A DNA stretch of 64,000 nucleotides, taken from positions 62,001-126,000 of the forward strand of contig CAYFQB010000053.1 of assembly GCA_964345225.1 (NCBI GenBank), written 5' to 3'. The stretch is from CAYFQB01 sp964345225 (GTDB taxonomy: Bacteria > Nitrospirota > Thermodesulfovibrionia > Thermodesulfovibrionales > UBA6898). Below, in pieces: positions 53,660 through 62,602 of this stretch. How positions within the stretch are numbered: position 1 is the stretch's first letter; the number at the start of each line of letters is the position of its first letter. Below the pieces are notes generated by a model. It saw only the letters and a program-made list of their open reading frames with translations, was not told the DNA's origin and made no database searches. Both the position numbers and the translations under genes were made by a program.

Positions 53660-54682
53660 TCATGCAAATTCCTCTTTAAGCCTGATGAGTAGCTGAAACA
53701 CTCTTATTGTCTCATCTATAGTCATTGACCCTGTTCCGCACGATGGGGTAAGAAGTATATTTGAATAAATAAGTGAATTATTTATTTTATGTGACAGCTT
53801 TTCAATGCCTTTATTAAAACGTTCCTTTATTGATTCAGTATTTTCGCTTTTTATAGCCCCGGATGTCGGGATTATTCCCCATGCAAGGAGACCACCTTTC
53901 TCAAGATAACTTCTTAATTCCTCATGAAAAATGGCAATATTATCAATATAATCATAAGCGTCAAAACTGATTATATCTGCACCGCTGTTAATTACAAGTG
54001 GCCAGTCTGCATTGCCGCAGCAATGTATACCCGAAATGCCACCTGAAGACCTTATTTTTTCAGAGGATTCCTTTATCAGCCTCAATGCTTCTTCACTGCT
54101 TACCCCGAGGTAGCTCGAACTGCCTAAAGCAGAAAGAATCGGTTCATCAATAAAGATTATTACACGTCCCGCATGGGGCTTCAGTATATCATACTGCCAC
54201 TTTATCTTCGCCTTTAAGAGCATTAACGATATTTCCCTGAGTTCCTCATCAAAATATACAGGCCTTCCCTCTTTATCCTTTAAACCGAGCGTAAAAGTTA
54301 GCGGTCCTGTAACATGTCCTTTAATATATTCAAATTTTCCCCGGTAAGAGTCTCCGATGTTCTTGACAATCTTTATGAATGCATGTAGTCCATTTGCATA
54401 GTCTTCTGATATGGCAATACTGCTGTCCTCTGTCCAGTTCTCATAGAATCTTTCAAGTTCGTCAGAGCTGTTTTTTTCAATATATACACTACCTCTTTCA
54501 GGGTCAACTTTCAAAAAAGGCAATCCTTCAGAATATTGGGGAATCATCAGCTCCCTGAAAGACACTTTTGGAAGCTGGGGCCAGAATGGAATATCAAAAG
54601 TATCAAGAATCAGCCTGCAAGCCTCATCAATATCGCTATGTGGCAGACTTCCGATACCCGTTGTCAGAAAAGGTTTCATCAT
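53660..54682 (-). CDS. Methionine-synthase-like (MetE C-terminal/core-MetE) protein
   Basis: A 340-residue TIM-barrel protein of the UROD/MetE fold. TTGIGSLPH opens the protein, IFIDEP near 175, HCCGNADW near 223-230 and TPSCGTGSM near 312-320 correspond to the zinc ligands His-Cys-Cys region of cobalamin-independent methionine synthase. It lacks the N-terminal half of MetE, so it is a core type, which may use a methylcorrinoid donor (inference). A second ATG three bases on is possible. Confidence 0.75.
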   Translation of the reverse strand: MMKPFLTTGIGSLPHSDIDEACRLILDTFDIPFWPQLPKVSFRELMIPQYSEGLPFLKVDPERGSVYIEKNSSDELERFYENWTEDSSIAISEDYANGLHAFIKIVKNIGDSYRGKFEYIKGHVTGPLTFTLGLKDKEGRPVYFDEELREISLMLLKAKIKWQYDILKPHAGRVIIFIDEPILSALGSSSYLGVSSEEALRLIKESSEKIRSSGGISGIHCCGNADWPLVINSGADIISFDAYDYIDNIAIFHEELRSYLEKGGLLAWGIIPTSGAIKSENTESIKERFNKGIEKLSHKINNSLIYSNILLTPSCGTGSMTIDETIRVFQLLIRLKEEFA

Positions 54683-54747
54683 TTACTGAATAATACCCTA
54701 TTGAAGGGTATTGTTTCAAAACCTTTTCGACTCAGCGAATCTTTGAT

Positions 54748-54890
54748 TATTACAAAAAATGCGTTTGAAACAGGCATACATGTTATATAGTTGGGCATGT
54801 TTCTTGAGCGAATATATGGAAATTTTGGGGTAAAAATTTTCCTCTAGGGATCGAAAGGAATATGACCAACTACTTAATTTACCAAAAATT
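54748..54890. mobile_element. MITE-like element, degenerate copy B
   Basis: Reverse complement of 41700-41820: shared blocks include CTCAAGAAACATGCCCAAC and AAGTAGTTGG. Its inverted repeat ends are decayed. It lies upstream of the MetE-like gene. Confidence 0.65.
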
Positions 54891-55067
54891 AATTAACAAG
54901 GGTGGTGCCCCGACAAGTCGGGATAAAGGAGAAATGGCAAGACTTTTTCTAAAAGAGTCGTAGGCTGCACATATACCTGATATACTGATATAGAGGTGAA
55001 GCTTAGGATATAAAAAAATTCTCTAATATATGAAATGATGTACACAGTTTAAATTTAAATAATTAAT

Positions 55068-55166
55068 TTATTTATTTCTTCTTCGCTGATGTTTGGTCTT
55101 TTTAAGCAGCTTTCTATGTTTGTGTTTGCTCATCTTTTTTTTACGCCATTTTTTAACGTTCCCCAC
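55068..55166 (-). CDS. Small basic ribosomal protein (COX24/AURKAIP1 domain, bS22-like)
   Basis: A 32-residue frame: GTG start 7 bases after AAGGAGG, then GNVKKWRKKKMSKHKHRK... KTKHQRRRNK. The dense lysine/arginine/histidine pattern with KMSKHKHRKLLKKT is that of the COX24/AURKAIP1-domain proteins, which in several phyla are a tiny ribosomal subunit (bS22). It is too short for typical gene calling. Confidence 0.8.
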   Translation of the reverse strand: MGNVKKWRKKKMSKHKHRKLLKKTKHQRRRNK

Positions 55167-55187
55167 ATACTCACCTCCTTATTAAAT

Positions 55188-55385
55188 AGTAAGCAGTAAG
55201 AAGTAAGCAGTATGCACTAAATTCTACTTATTACCCTTTTCGCTTAACCAGCCTCAGGCGGGTTAACCTTTACCTTTGCTTGTTTTTTTATTTAGTCCCT
55301 ACTGCTTACAGCCTACTTCCTACTTCTTATTCCTTACTTTCCTTTTATTTTTGCCTTTTACTGCCTACTGCTTACTTCCTACCCC
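55188..55385. repeat. Degenerate heptad repeat tract (TACTGCT type)
   Basis: Units such as TACTGCTTAC, CTACTTCC and CTTATTC repeat loosely; this is the reverse complement type of the 36000-36235 tract. A CCTCAGGCGGGTTAACC palindrome is embedded. It ends exactly where the CoA-activase frame ends (downstream side). Confidence 0.75.
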
Positions 55386-58300
55386 CTACTTTTTAATATA
55401 CTCTTTTGCCTGATCCATAAACGCCTCTAACTGAATCTCTGTTGTAAGCGATTCAGTACCATCATATGGAATGCTCAGGCATGGTATACTAAAGTCCCTG
55501 TTAACTCCTCGCATTAATCCGCTTACAATGGTACCTGGCATGCAGCCAAACGGCATAGCATTTATGACACCTGCTGCCCTTCTGTTTATTAGATCAATGC
55601 ATTTGCCTATGCTGAGAATAGCCTCACCCTCAAATGAGGAATGAATATAAGGACTTGCTTTGTCTATAAGCTCTTTTGTATCGGGTTCGTGAAGGGTTTT
55701 TAAAAATCCTTCAAAATACTTTGCAAACCTGTGCTCCATCCTCTTTTGAAAGAACCTTTTTAAAAAGAGGTTAATAATACCAGACCAGTCTTTTTTTATC
55801 AAGACCTTTTTAAACCCTGTATAGTTTATGTAATATAACCACTCTTCTACAGGAGCAAGGTATGCTTCGCCTCCCAGTTCCTCGATCTTACTTATGAGAT
55901 CCTCATTCGAAAATCTGTTAGACCTCACAAATATCTCTCCTACTATACCGATAAGAGGTTTTATATCTTTATATCTGGGGATATTCTGAAAATCAGTCTT
56001 TGCATTTTTCAGTAATACCTCAATATCCCCATCATCACCTTTTATTAATTTGTAAACCATGCCGAGATATTCATTGTAAACGGCTTTAGAAGAACCTTTT
56101 TCTTTTTCATAGGGTCTTATCTCATGAAGACACTTATTGAGAAGCTCAATTGCAACAATGCCCTTCCATGACCTCATCGTAAATTCCTTCCCTACGATGC
56201 CAAGATGTTTGTAAAAATTCTCGTCCTGATTTGGTGAAAAAATCGGTATATCACCATAACCAAGTTCTTTTATTACGAGCTTGTGAAAAACATTGTACTG
56301 GCCAAACCTGCAGGGCCCTGAGCCAGAAGGCATAAAAAAAGCAGATTTGCTAGGATTGAAATCCGGCTCCATGACTTTCTTTGCTATATCACCCGTTGTC
56401 ACTGCACATGGATAGCACTCCTTACCCGATACATATTTTTTGCCGAGATCCAGGGATTCATTTGAAGATTCAGGAAGCACCTCTGCATCAATACCGCAGT
56501 ATTCAAATGCTGCAGCGAGAGCATAAGCATGATCAGACATGAGAGGAATATAAACAGTCCGTGTCGAGTAATCCGCAATTTTTGATAAGGATTTCTTCTT
56601 ATTGATAAACCATGGCTCATCAACCATAACTTTATTCTGGATGCTGTCGAGAAATGCCTCGCATCTTGTTATCACACCTGCATCGGCACTGTGTTCATCG
56701 ATTTCTATATGAAGATATGGTTTTTCAGTCATCTCTTCGTCAAAAAATTTAATAATAAAGGAATCAGGACCACATGAAAAATTTCCTATGTAAAGTCCAT
56801 AAAGCAAAGGGTTTGACCTTATTAGTCTGGCTGCACTTAAAATCCGCTGGCCAGAGCGCCAGTACATATTGGGCCAGTCTACAGAGATGTCCGATTCCTC
56901 CACAGGGAGAAAATCCATAGGTATTGAAAGGATTCCAAGGTCAGCGAGTTTCCTGGGGATGTTAAGGTTCATTTCTCTGTCAAATGAATTGTAAGGTCTG
57001 CCCACAATCACAATAGCCCTGTCTTTTAAATCAGAAAGGGTCTTTTTGCCCATATTTTTAATCTCACTGATGAACTCTGCCTGTGCTTTCTTTGCTGACT
57101 TCAAAGCTTTTTTTATCCTGGAAGATTTAATCTTAAACGGTTTGAAGACAAGCCTTAATTCTCTTTCTAGGAAGGCATTACCCCGATTCATATTTATAAT
57201 CGGAGTCAATGTCTTTATTCCATTAAATGTGACTTTTGATACATATGGGATTGTCTGGGTGTAAGGACATCCAACGCCTCTTTCAAATATATCATCAGAG
57301 CTGTTTAGATTTACAAAACTCGGCAGGAATAATAAATCCACATTGTTATCAAGCAAATATTTAATATGGCCGATTGCAGTTTTTACAGGAAAACAGGTTT
57401 CTGAAAGAACAGTTTCAATACCACTTCTGACTATATTTCTGTCTGTCTTGGGGGATACCTCTACCTCAAACCCAAGTTCCCATAGAAGAGTTGTCCAGAA
57501 TGGGAGGAAATCCTGAAAAAAGAAGATATACGGGATACCAATTTTAATTGCAGATTGCGGACGTAAAGTCCCGTTGGGATAACGTCCCTTTACGGGATTG
57601 CGGATTTCAGAATTTTCTGACTTTTGACTGTTGACCTCCGACTTTCTTTTAAGATGTGCCTTCCATAGCATCTCATCCCTGAATGCAAACAGATCTTGCA
57701 ACTCATCAGCCGATTTCTTTTTTCTGACATCGTACTTTTCGCATCTGCCTCCATAGAAAAGATATTTTTTTTCACCTTCAACCTTGACTCTGTTGATTTC
57801 ACAGACATTCGGACAGCCCTTGCATTCAAAAGAGGACATCTTATATGGACGTCTGGATAGCCCGAACCCTTTAAATGTGCTGATAGGTGGTAATTTATTA
57901 CTGTTCTCCATGTGCTTCTTTGCTATTAATGCCATACCAATGGCTCCTGTCACTTCATGATCCGGGGGAACAGTTAAATGTTTGTCGAGATATTTTTCAA
58001 ACGCTGCAACAACAGATTTATTGAATGCAACTCCACCCTGGAAAAAGATCCTGTCTCCGATATGATGCTTGCTGACAACCCTGTTGATATAATTCTGTAC
58101 TATCGAATATGAAAGCCCGGCCAGAAGATTTTTCCTGTCAGTTCCACGCTGGAGGTTAGCCATCAACGAATTTTCCATAAATACAGTACAGCGTTCACCG
58201 AGCCTGCATGGATTTTCAGAGTCTAATGCCATTTTCTCGAATTCGCCCTTTATGGATATATCCAGTTTTTCAGCCTGCTCCTCAAGAAATGAACCCGTAC

Positions 58301-59738
58301 CTGCTGCACATGCCTTATTCATCTCAAAATCGACTACCACTCCATTTCTTAGTGAAACAAATTTTGAATCCTGACCACCGATCTCGAATATGGTGTCAAC
58401 ATCCTTATCAATAAAGGCTGCTGCAGTTGCCTGTGCAGTAATCTCATTTTTTACAATATCAGCACCTATAAAGTCGGCAATCATATACCTTCCAGAACCG
58501 GTTGTACCAACACCGGCGATTTCAACCTTATCGCCTATTTCCTGCCCTATCTCTTCAAGACCCTGCCTTACAGCTTCTATTGGCCTGCCTGCAGTCATAA
58601 GATAGCGTTTTGCAAGCAGCCTGCAATCTTTATCAATTACTGCTAAATTTGTACTTATCGAGCCAACGTCAACCCCGAGATAAGCCTCTATTCGGATTTC
58701 AGATTTCAGATTTTGGATTTCGGACGTAAAGTCCCGTTGGGCGTAAAGCCCCGTTGGGGCAACGCCCCTTTTCGGGGACAACTTCCCTTTACGGGATTTC
58801 AGAGTTAAATCAGCATTCCGAATTCCAAATTCCGCATTAAAAACGCTGTGCCTTTCAAAAAAGTCCTCACCCTTTAGTATCAGAGGACTGTATCCTTTTT
58901 CAGCAGGTCTGCTGGAAGTTAAAAAATCTTCGAGCAGTCTCAGATCAAAAGACTTTGTCCTTTTTGAGTCAATATCTTTAAGTGCTGCGCCAATTGCACC
59001 CATTAATGCATATTCTTCCGGCACAAAGAGCTCTTCGAAGCCAAAGACCTCTTTAAAAGCCCTTACCATACCTTTGTTTGCTGCGACTCCACCCTGAAAT
59101 GAAACAGGATGAACCAGTTCCATGCCCCTGGCGATAGAACCCTTAAAGTTTCTTGCGACAGCAAAACAGAGTCCTGCAACAACATCTTCAACCGGAGTTG
59201 CAATCTGCTGAAGGTGGATCATGTCAGATTTTGCGAATACGCTGCATCTTCCTGCAATCCTTGGAGGCTTCCGGGATTTCAGGCTCAGTTCGCAGAACTC
59301 TTCCATTGAAAGCCTGAGCCTCTCTGCCTGCTGATCAAGGAATGAGCCGGTTCCTGCTGCACATATTGAATTCATTGAAAAGTCTCTGGCAGAATTTGAA
59401 TCTTCTCCTAAAATGATAAGCTTTGAGTCTTCCCCTCCGAGTTCAATTATTGTCCTGATATGAGGATAAAGCCTGCGTGTTGAAAATGCATAGGAAACAA
59501 CTTCATTTACTGGTTCAATGTTAAGTATACTACCTATCAATCTCCCGGCAGACCCGGTAATAGAAAGTGAGGAATCATTACCCGTTACTGTTTTAAGCTG
59601 TTCGAGTGCAACAGTTAGAGGATGTCCTTTATGCCTGCGGTAAAAACTGTAGAGCCTGTTTCCTTTTGCATCAAGTACAACTAGCTTTACACTGACAGAC
59701 CCTGCGTCAAGACCGATAAATTTCATAGAATTTTGCAT
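55386..59738 (-). CDS. Giant fused acyl-CoA dehydratase activase (two BcrAD/BadF ATPase domains plus DUF2229)
   Basis: A 1450-residue protein. Residues about 1-260 are one ASKHA ATPase domain (GLDAGSVSVKLVVLD, IELGGEDSKLI), residues about 345-600 a second (GVDVGSISTNLAVID, FEIGGQDSKFV). A cysteine pair CKGCPNVCEINRV near 640 follows, then a DUF2229-type region and a C-terminal HgdC-linked region (SGKECYPCAVTTGDI, and later MPFGCMPGTIVSGL). This fusion is known as a 2-hydroxyacyl-CoA dehydratase-activator type, but its partner is unknown here. Two linkers (about 300-345 and 690-720) are coded by dispersed repeats. Confidence 0.9.
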   Translation of the reverse strand: MQNSMKFIGLDAGSVSVKLVVLDAKGNRLYSFYRRHKGHPLTVALEQLKTVTGNDSSLSITGSAGRLIGSILNIEPVNEVVSYAFSTRRLYPHIRTIIELGGEDSKLIILGEDSNSARDFSMNSICAAGTGSFLDQQAERLRLSMEEFCELSLKSRKPPRIAGRCSVFAKSDMIHLQQIATPVEDVVAGLCFAVARNFKGSIARGMELVHPVSFQGGVAANKGMVRAFKEVFGFEELFVPEEYALMGAIGAALKDIDSKRTKSFDLRLLEDFLTSSRPAEKGYSPLILKGEDFFERHSVFNAEFGIRNADLTLKSRKGKLSPKRGVAPTGLYAQRDFTSEIQNLKSEIRIEAYLGVDVGSISTNLAVIDKDCRLLAKRYLMTAGRPIEAVRQGLEEIGQEIGDKVEIAGVGTTGSGRYMIADFIGADIVKNEITAQATAAAFIDKDVDTIFEIGGQDSKFVSLRNGVVVDFEMNKACAAGTGSFLEEQAEKLDISIKGEFEKMALDSENPCRLGERCTVFMENSLMANLQRGTDRKNLLAGLSYSIVQNYINRVVSKHHIGDRIFFQGGVAFNKSVVAAFEKYLDKHLTVPPDHEVTGAIGMALIAKKHMENSNKLPPISTFKGFGLSRRPYKMSSFECKGCPNVCEINRVKVEGEKKYLFYGGRCEKYDVRKKKSADELQDLFAFRDEMLWKAHLKRKSEVNSQKSENSEIRNPVKGRYPNGTLRPQSAIKIGIPYIFFFQDFLPFWTTLLWELGFEVEVSPKTDRNIVRSGIETVLSETCFPVKTAIGHIKYLLDNNVDLLFLPSFVNLNSSDDIFERGVGCPYTQTIPYVSKVTFNGIKTLTPIINMNRGNAFLERELRLVFKPFKIKSSRIKKALKSAKKAQAEFISEIKNMGKKTLSDLKDRAIVIVGRPYNSFDREMNLNIPRKLADLGILSIPMDFLPVEESDISVDWPNMYWRSGQRILSAARLIRSNPLLYGLYIGNFSCGPDSFIIKFFDEEMTEKPYLHIEIDEHSADAGVITRCEAFLDSIQNKVMVDEPWFINKKKSLSKIADYSTRTVYIPLMSDHAYALAAAFEYCGIDAEVLPESSNESLDLGKKYVSGKECYPCAVTTGDIAKKVMEPDFNPSKSAFFMPSGSGPCRFGQYNVFHKLVIKELGYGDIPIFSPNQDENFYKHLGIVGKEFTMRSWKGIVAIELLNKCLHEIRPYEKEKGSSKAVYNEYLGMVYKLIKGDDGDIEVLLKNAKTDFQNIPRYKDIKPLIGIVGEIFVRSNRFSNEDLISKIEELGGEAYLAPVEEWLYYINYTGFKKVLIKKDWSGIINLFLKRFFQKRMEHRFAKYFEGFLKTLHEPDTKELIDKASPYIHSSFEGEAILSIGKCIDLINRRAAGVINAMPFGCMPGTIVSGLMRGVNRDFSIPCLSIPYDGTESLTTEIQLEAFMDQAKEYIKK
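57541..57650. repeat. In-frame repeat insertion in the CoA-activase (second site)
   Basis: Carries GGACGTAAAGTCCCGTTGGG at about 57559-57578 and AACGTCCCTTTACGGG to 57596, flanked by GACTTTTGACTGTTGACC-like heptads. It stays in frame, giving a low-complexity linker near residues 697-728. Confidence 0.75.
58690..58850. repeat. In-frame repeat insertion in the CoA-activase (first site)
   Basis: Contains GTAAAGTCCCGTTGGG, GTAAAGCCCCGTTGGGG and TTCCCTTTACGGG units (58721-58796) with ATTTCAGATTTCAG and AATTCCAAATTCCGC flanks. In frame; codes the linker near residues 300-345 between the two ATPase domains. Confidence 0.75.
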
Positions 59739-60140
59739 GATTATAAAATGAATTTAAATGATAATGCCCCAAATAATTATATAATACTAAAGGATGACAA
59801 TTTTTTAAAGCATAGCCATCTTTTTCTCTAACTTTTTGAGAGTGTTTAATGTGATTTAACCTGAGTAATACAGATTATGTCTATAAAATGACAAAAATTG
59901 TCATTTTATAGAATACGTCAAAACTTACATATTGTTCTCTATCAATAAATAACTTTTCATAAAAATACCACTTTTGGGGAATCCAGATATGCTCAGTATT
60001 TTTTAACTTATTGATTTTATTAGATACTGAAACATATAGAATTATATACACCTATGGTATGTCATGTGTTCATATTTTACTTTTTATCACCAGCGCCTCT
60101 AAATTTTAGTGGCTCTATAATGATTATATGGTTTTAAATA
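59739..60140. other. Long non-coding region upstream of pilA
   Basis: Four hundred AT-rich bases with no gene. It holds the start of the CoA-activase operon promoter (minus side) and probably an enhancer region for the pilin promoter. A perfect 31-base palindrome is inside (next entry). Confidence 0.4.
59881..59911. promoter_or_regulatory. Perfect 31-base palindrome with TGACA/TGTCA core
   Basis: CTATAAAATGACA and its complement flank an A/T centre, giving a 14-bp stem with a 3-base loop. It lies about 230 bases upstream of the sigma-54 promoter, where enhancer-binding proteins usually sit. A related GGATGACAATTTT half lies at 59793-59805. Confidence 0.4.
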
Positions 60141-60157
60141 TTGGCATAAAAACTGCT
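60141..60157 (+). promoter_or_regulatory. Sigma-54 (-24/-12) promoter of pilA
   Basis: TTGGCAT and CTGCTT with GG (60143-60144) and GC (60155-60156) separated by exactly 10 bases, as sigma-54 requires. It lies about 140 bases upstream of the pilin ATG. Pilin genes are often controlled by RpoN and PilR, so this fits. Confidence 0.75.
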
Positions 60158-60189
60158 TCATTATGTGTAGTTTTCATATAACCTTTATC

Positions 60190-60225
60190 AAGGAGGTGAT
60201 GCAAAAAAGTTTAAAGATGTTATGA
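60190..60225 (+). other. Strong ribosome-binding-like site and 8-codon frame in the pilA leader
   Basis: AAGGAGGTGAT (60190-60200) is an unusually full match to the anti-Shine-Dalgarno end of 16S rRNA. An ATG overlaps its end (60199) and opens MQKSLKML then stops at 60225. Spacing is too short for normal initiation. It may be a leader peptide, a ribosome standby site, or a chance feature. Confidence 0.3.
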
Positions 60226-60296
60226 TGAAGTAATCATCGACTATTCAGGAAAGTGGTCATAAAAACTGACCACCAAAACAAAGAAAGGAGGAAAAG

Positions 60297-60911
60297 ATGT
60301 TTAAGGCAATGAATAACTTAAAGGAGCGGAAAGGTTTTACCTTAATTGAGCTCCTTATTGTCGTGGCAATCATCGGTATCCTTGCAGCTATTGCAATCCC
60401 TGCCCTTCTTGGCACAAGGGAGAAAGCAAAGGTCAAGGCGATAACAGAGAGTGCTGAGGGTGCAACAAAGGAACTTCAGGAGTGGCTGAACAGCATGGCA
60501 GACCTGGAGCCTTATGTTTTTGTAGGTGCTGGTGGTGTAAGAACATGCAGAGAGCATGCGAACAAACAAATGGTTGATACTATCGGTGATGGTCTTGTTG
60601 ACACCAATATTTGTCTGGCTCGTTATAATCTCCCTAATATGGGTCCATATAACGCTGTGCTTGCCAATATCTGTACCGATTATGTAACTCAGGTAGTAAA
60701 CATGGGTAAGAATGAGAGCCCTTGGAACCCAGCAGTAGCGTTATTTGTAGCACAGGCAGCACCAATAGCTGCGGCTGTACCTTGCCAAATTCTTTTAGGT
60801 TGTGATGACGTCAACAGGACGATTCAGATAATGGCTACAGCAGGTGTCGGAGGTGCTTGTCCAGCAGCAGGTGGTGAAGTTGTCGTAAATACAACAATAG
60901 CAGCTGACTAA
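60297..60911 (+). CDS. pilA: Major type IV pilin PilA
   Basis: A 204-residue prepilin. The site KG^FTLIELLIVVAIIGILAAIAIP lies after a 13-residue leader with basic residues. The rest has four cysteines near the end for disulfides (e.g. AVPCQILLGC, GGACPAAGG). AAAGGAGG lies before the ATG. A GTGGTCA/TGACCAC hairpin is at 60253-60273. It is the first of three pilins and is under the sigma-54 site. Confidence 0.93.
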   Translation: MFKAMNNLKERKGFTLIELLIVVAIIGILAAIAIPALLGTREKAKVKAITESAEGATKELQEWLNSMADLEPYVFVGAGGVRTCREHANKQMVDTIGDGLVDTNICLARYNLPNMGPYNAVLANICTDYVTQVVNMGKNESPWNPAVALFVAQAAPIAAAVPCQILLGCDDVNRTIQIMATAGVGGACPAAGGEVVVNTTIAAD

Positions 60912-60932
60912 AATAATGTATCAACACGCTAA

Positions 60933-60961
60933 GGGGAGAAGAAATCTTCTCCCCCTTTTTT
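60933..60961 (+). terminator. Rho-independent terminator after pilA
   Basis: GGGGAGAAGA and TCTTCTCCCC form a 10-bp stem with a tiny loop, followed by CTTTTTT. It lies 20 bases after the pilA stop and ends only 4 bases before the ATG of the next pilin. Confidence 0.9.
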
Positions 60962-60964
60962 AAT

Positions 60965-61564
60965 ATGGATGAGATTAAATTAAATAGAAAAGGCTTTTCC
61001 TTGATCGAGCTTATGATAACTGTAGCCTTAATAGGCATACTCGCCGCTATTGCAGTCCCGGCTCTTTTGGGTGTGAGGGAAAAATCAAAGATAAAGGCAT
61101 TAATGGGAAGCTCTGAGACTGCAGCAAGAGAGTTGTCCGAGTGGCTTAACAGCCTCTCTGATGGTGAAACTATAGTCTATCCTGGACCCACTGGCAAGGA
61201 GTGCTCACCCTTTTCAGGAAGGTTGCAGGTAGACAGCGATGGAGACAGTGTTTTGGATTCACCCATTTGCCAGGTACGCTATGGGTTGGTAAACGGCCCC
61301 GCGTATACCAATATCACTGACCTGGCTAACAGGTATATTGCAACGATGACATTTATTGGAAAGAATGGTTCACCCTGGAATGAGAACCAGCCTATATTTA
61401 TCATTGGCTTAAACCCCCTTGGTGGACAGGTAGTTTTTAATCCAAATAATGCAAACCGGAGTATAAATATTATTGCATCTTCTCCATTTGGAGGCACTCC
61501 TGCAAATGTTGGCACAGCCAATATCGGAGAGGTAATTTTTAACGTTATAATAACTTCAGATTAG
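60965..61564 (+). CDS. Type IV pilin-like protein (second)
   Basis: A 199-residue prepilin with site KG^FSLIELMITVALIGILAAIAVP behind a 10-residue leader; related to the first pilin over the N-terminal half and in motifs such as KALMGSSETAARELSEWLNS and VRYGL. No ribosome-binding site precedes the ATG because a terminator hairpin occupies that place, so it should be expressed only by read-through or another promoter. It may be a minor pilin. Confidence 0.9.
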   Translation: MDEIKLNRKGFSLIELMITVALIGILAAIAVPALLGVREKSKIKALMGSSETAARELSEWLNSLSDGETIVYPGPTGKECSPFSGRLQVDSDGDSVLDSPICQVRYGLVNGPAYTNITDLANRYIATMTFIGKNGSPWNENQPIFIIGLNPLGGQVVFNPNNANRSINIIASSPFGGTPANVGTANIGEVIFNVIITSD

Positions 61565-61606
61565 TTTATAATTGCAATTTTTTATTTTAATAGAGGAGAT
61601 TGGCAG

Positions 61607-62050
61607 ATGAAAAAGGAAATTACAAATAAAAAGGGCATAACACTTATTGAGATGCTTGTGGTTCTAACAATCATTGGAATCCTGGCTGCCGTTGCTATAC
61701 CTTCATTTCTGGGTCAGAGGAAGAAGGCTGCCTTTTCTGAGGCAAAATCCAATCTTCAGGCTATAAGGCTACTTGAAGAGCAAAATTTTGCAGAAAATTC
61801 AGTATATGAACCCGATCCCGCTGGAATTGCTTTTTATACAGAAGCTAATCAGGGTCTTCAGGGTTTTCTTCCAGGCTTTAGACCGGGTCTACCTCAGGAT
61901 CTGAATTATGACTACGATGTTACCACTCCAGATCCAAACGGACCACCAGGTGAACCGAGTTTTATTGCTTTTGCAAGACCCAAAGCAAACACTATAGTTG
62001 CTGGGACTGCCCCGTTTTGGGTTAACGATAGAAACGAGAATAACTTCTAA
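61607..62050 (+). CDS. Type IV pilin-like protein (third)
   Basis: A 147-residue prepilin with KG^ITLIEMLVVLTIIGILAAVAIP after a 10-residue basic leader. The body is shorter, with the KAAFSEAKSNLQAIRLLEEQNFAEN helix and a Pro/Gly-rich region. AGAGGAG lies before the ATG. It differs from the other two and may be a minor pilin. Confidence 0.9.
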   Translation: MKKEITNKKGITLIEMLVVLTIIGILAAVAIPSFLGQRKKAAFSEAKSNLQAIRLLEEQNFAENSVYEPDPAGIAFYTEANQGLQGFLPGFRPGLPQDLNYDYDVTTPDPNGPPGEPSFIAFARPKANTIVAGTAPFWVNDRNENNF

Positions 62051-62602
62051 TACCCAAGGAAAATTTTTTAGACTTGCCCATAAAGAAAATCATCCTTTCT
62101 ACGGGGTTTGTTGCTAAAGAAATCTCTCACCAACTATTTCTAAGTCATTGGTCATTAGTCACTGGTCACTAAAAAAAGTAGGGAGTAGGCAGTAAGCAGT
62201 AGGCACTAAAACACAAAGATCAAAGAAAAGTAAGGAGTTAGGAGCAGGGAATCAGGGTATCAGAGTATCAGGGAATCAGGGAAAAAAGTAGGAAGTAAGC
62301 AGTAGTCAGTAGGCACAAACAAAGACAGGTAAAGTAAGTTGTAAGGAGTGAAAAGTAAGGAGCAAAAAGAAAAGTAGGCACTAAGCAGTAGGGAGTAGGC
62401 AGTAAAAAATAACGCCATGCGCCGAGCACCATGCGCCATGCGATGAGTAAACGGGCCCTGTAAAGCAGAAAAGCTTACTTGACAGGTCGTGCGTCGTAAC
62501 CGTTACCGTTAGACGTAACCTTTTAGTTCGCATTATTTATTCTCCTCTACGAGCCGTAAGCCACACAATCCTCAGATTAATCATATATGTTAAAATATTT
62601 GG
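62051..62602. repeat. Repeat-filled intergenic region upstream of uvrA
   Basis: Starts with a TTTCTACGGGGTTT half-palindrome (about 62098-62111), then about 250 bases of AGTAGGC/AGTAAGC heptads with CAGGGAATCAGGG units, then CATGCGCC-type repeats (62415-62445) and a GTAACCGTTACCGTTA stretch. No gene is visible. Confidence 0.75.

Noticed and set aside
54896..54960. Short frame after GGAGAA at about 54930
   Set aside because: Only nine codons, inside a region of palindromic CCCGAC/GTCGGG repeat; not convincing.
60342..61038. Minus-strand frames opposite the pilins
   Set aside because: Shadows of prepilin genes; no ribosome-binding sites or family features.
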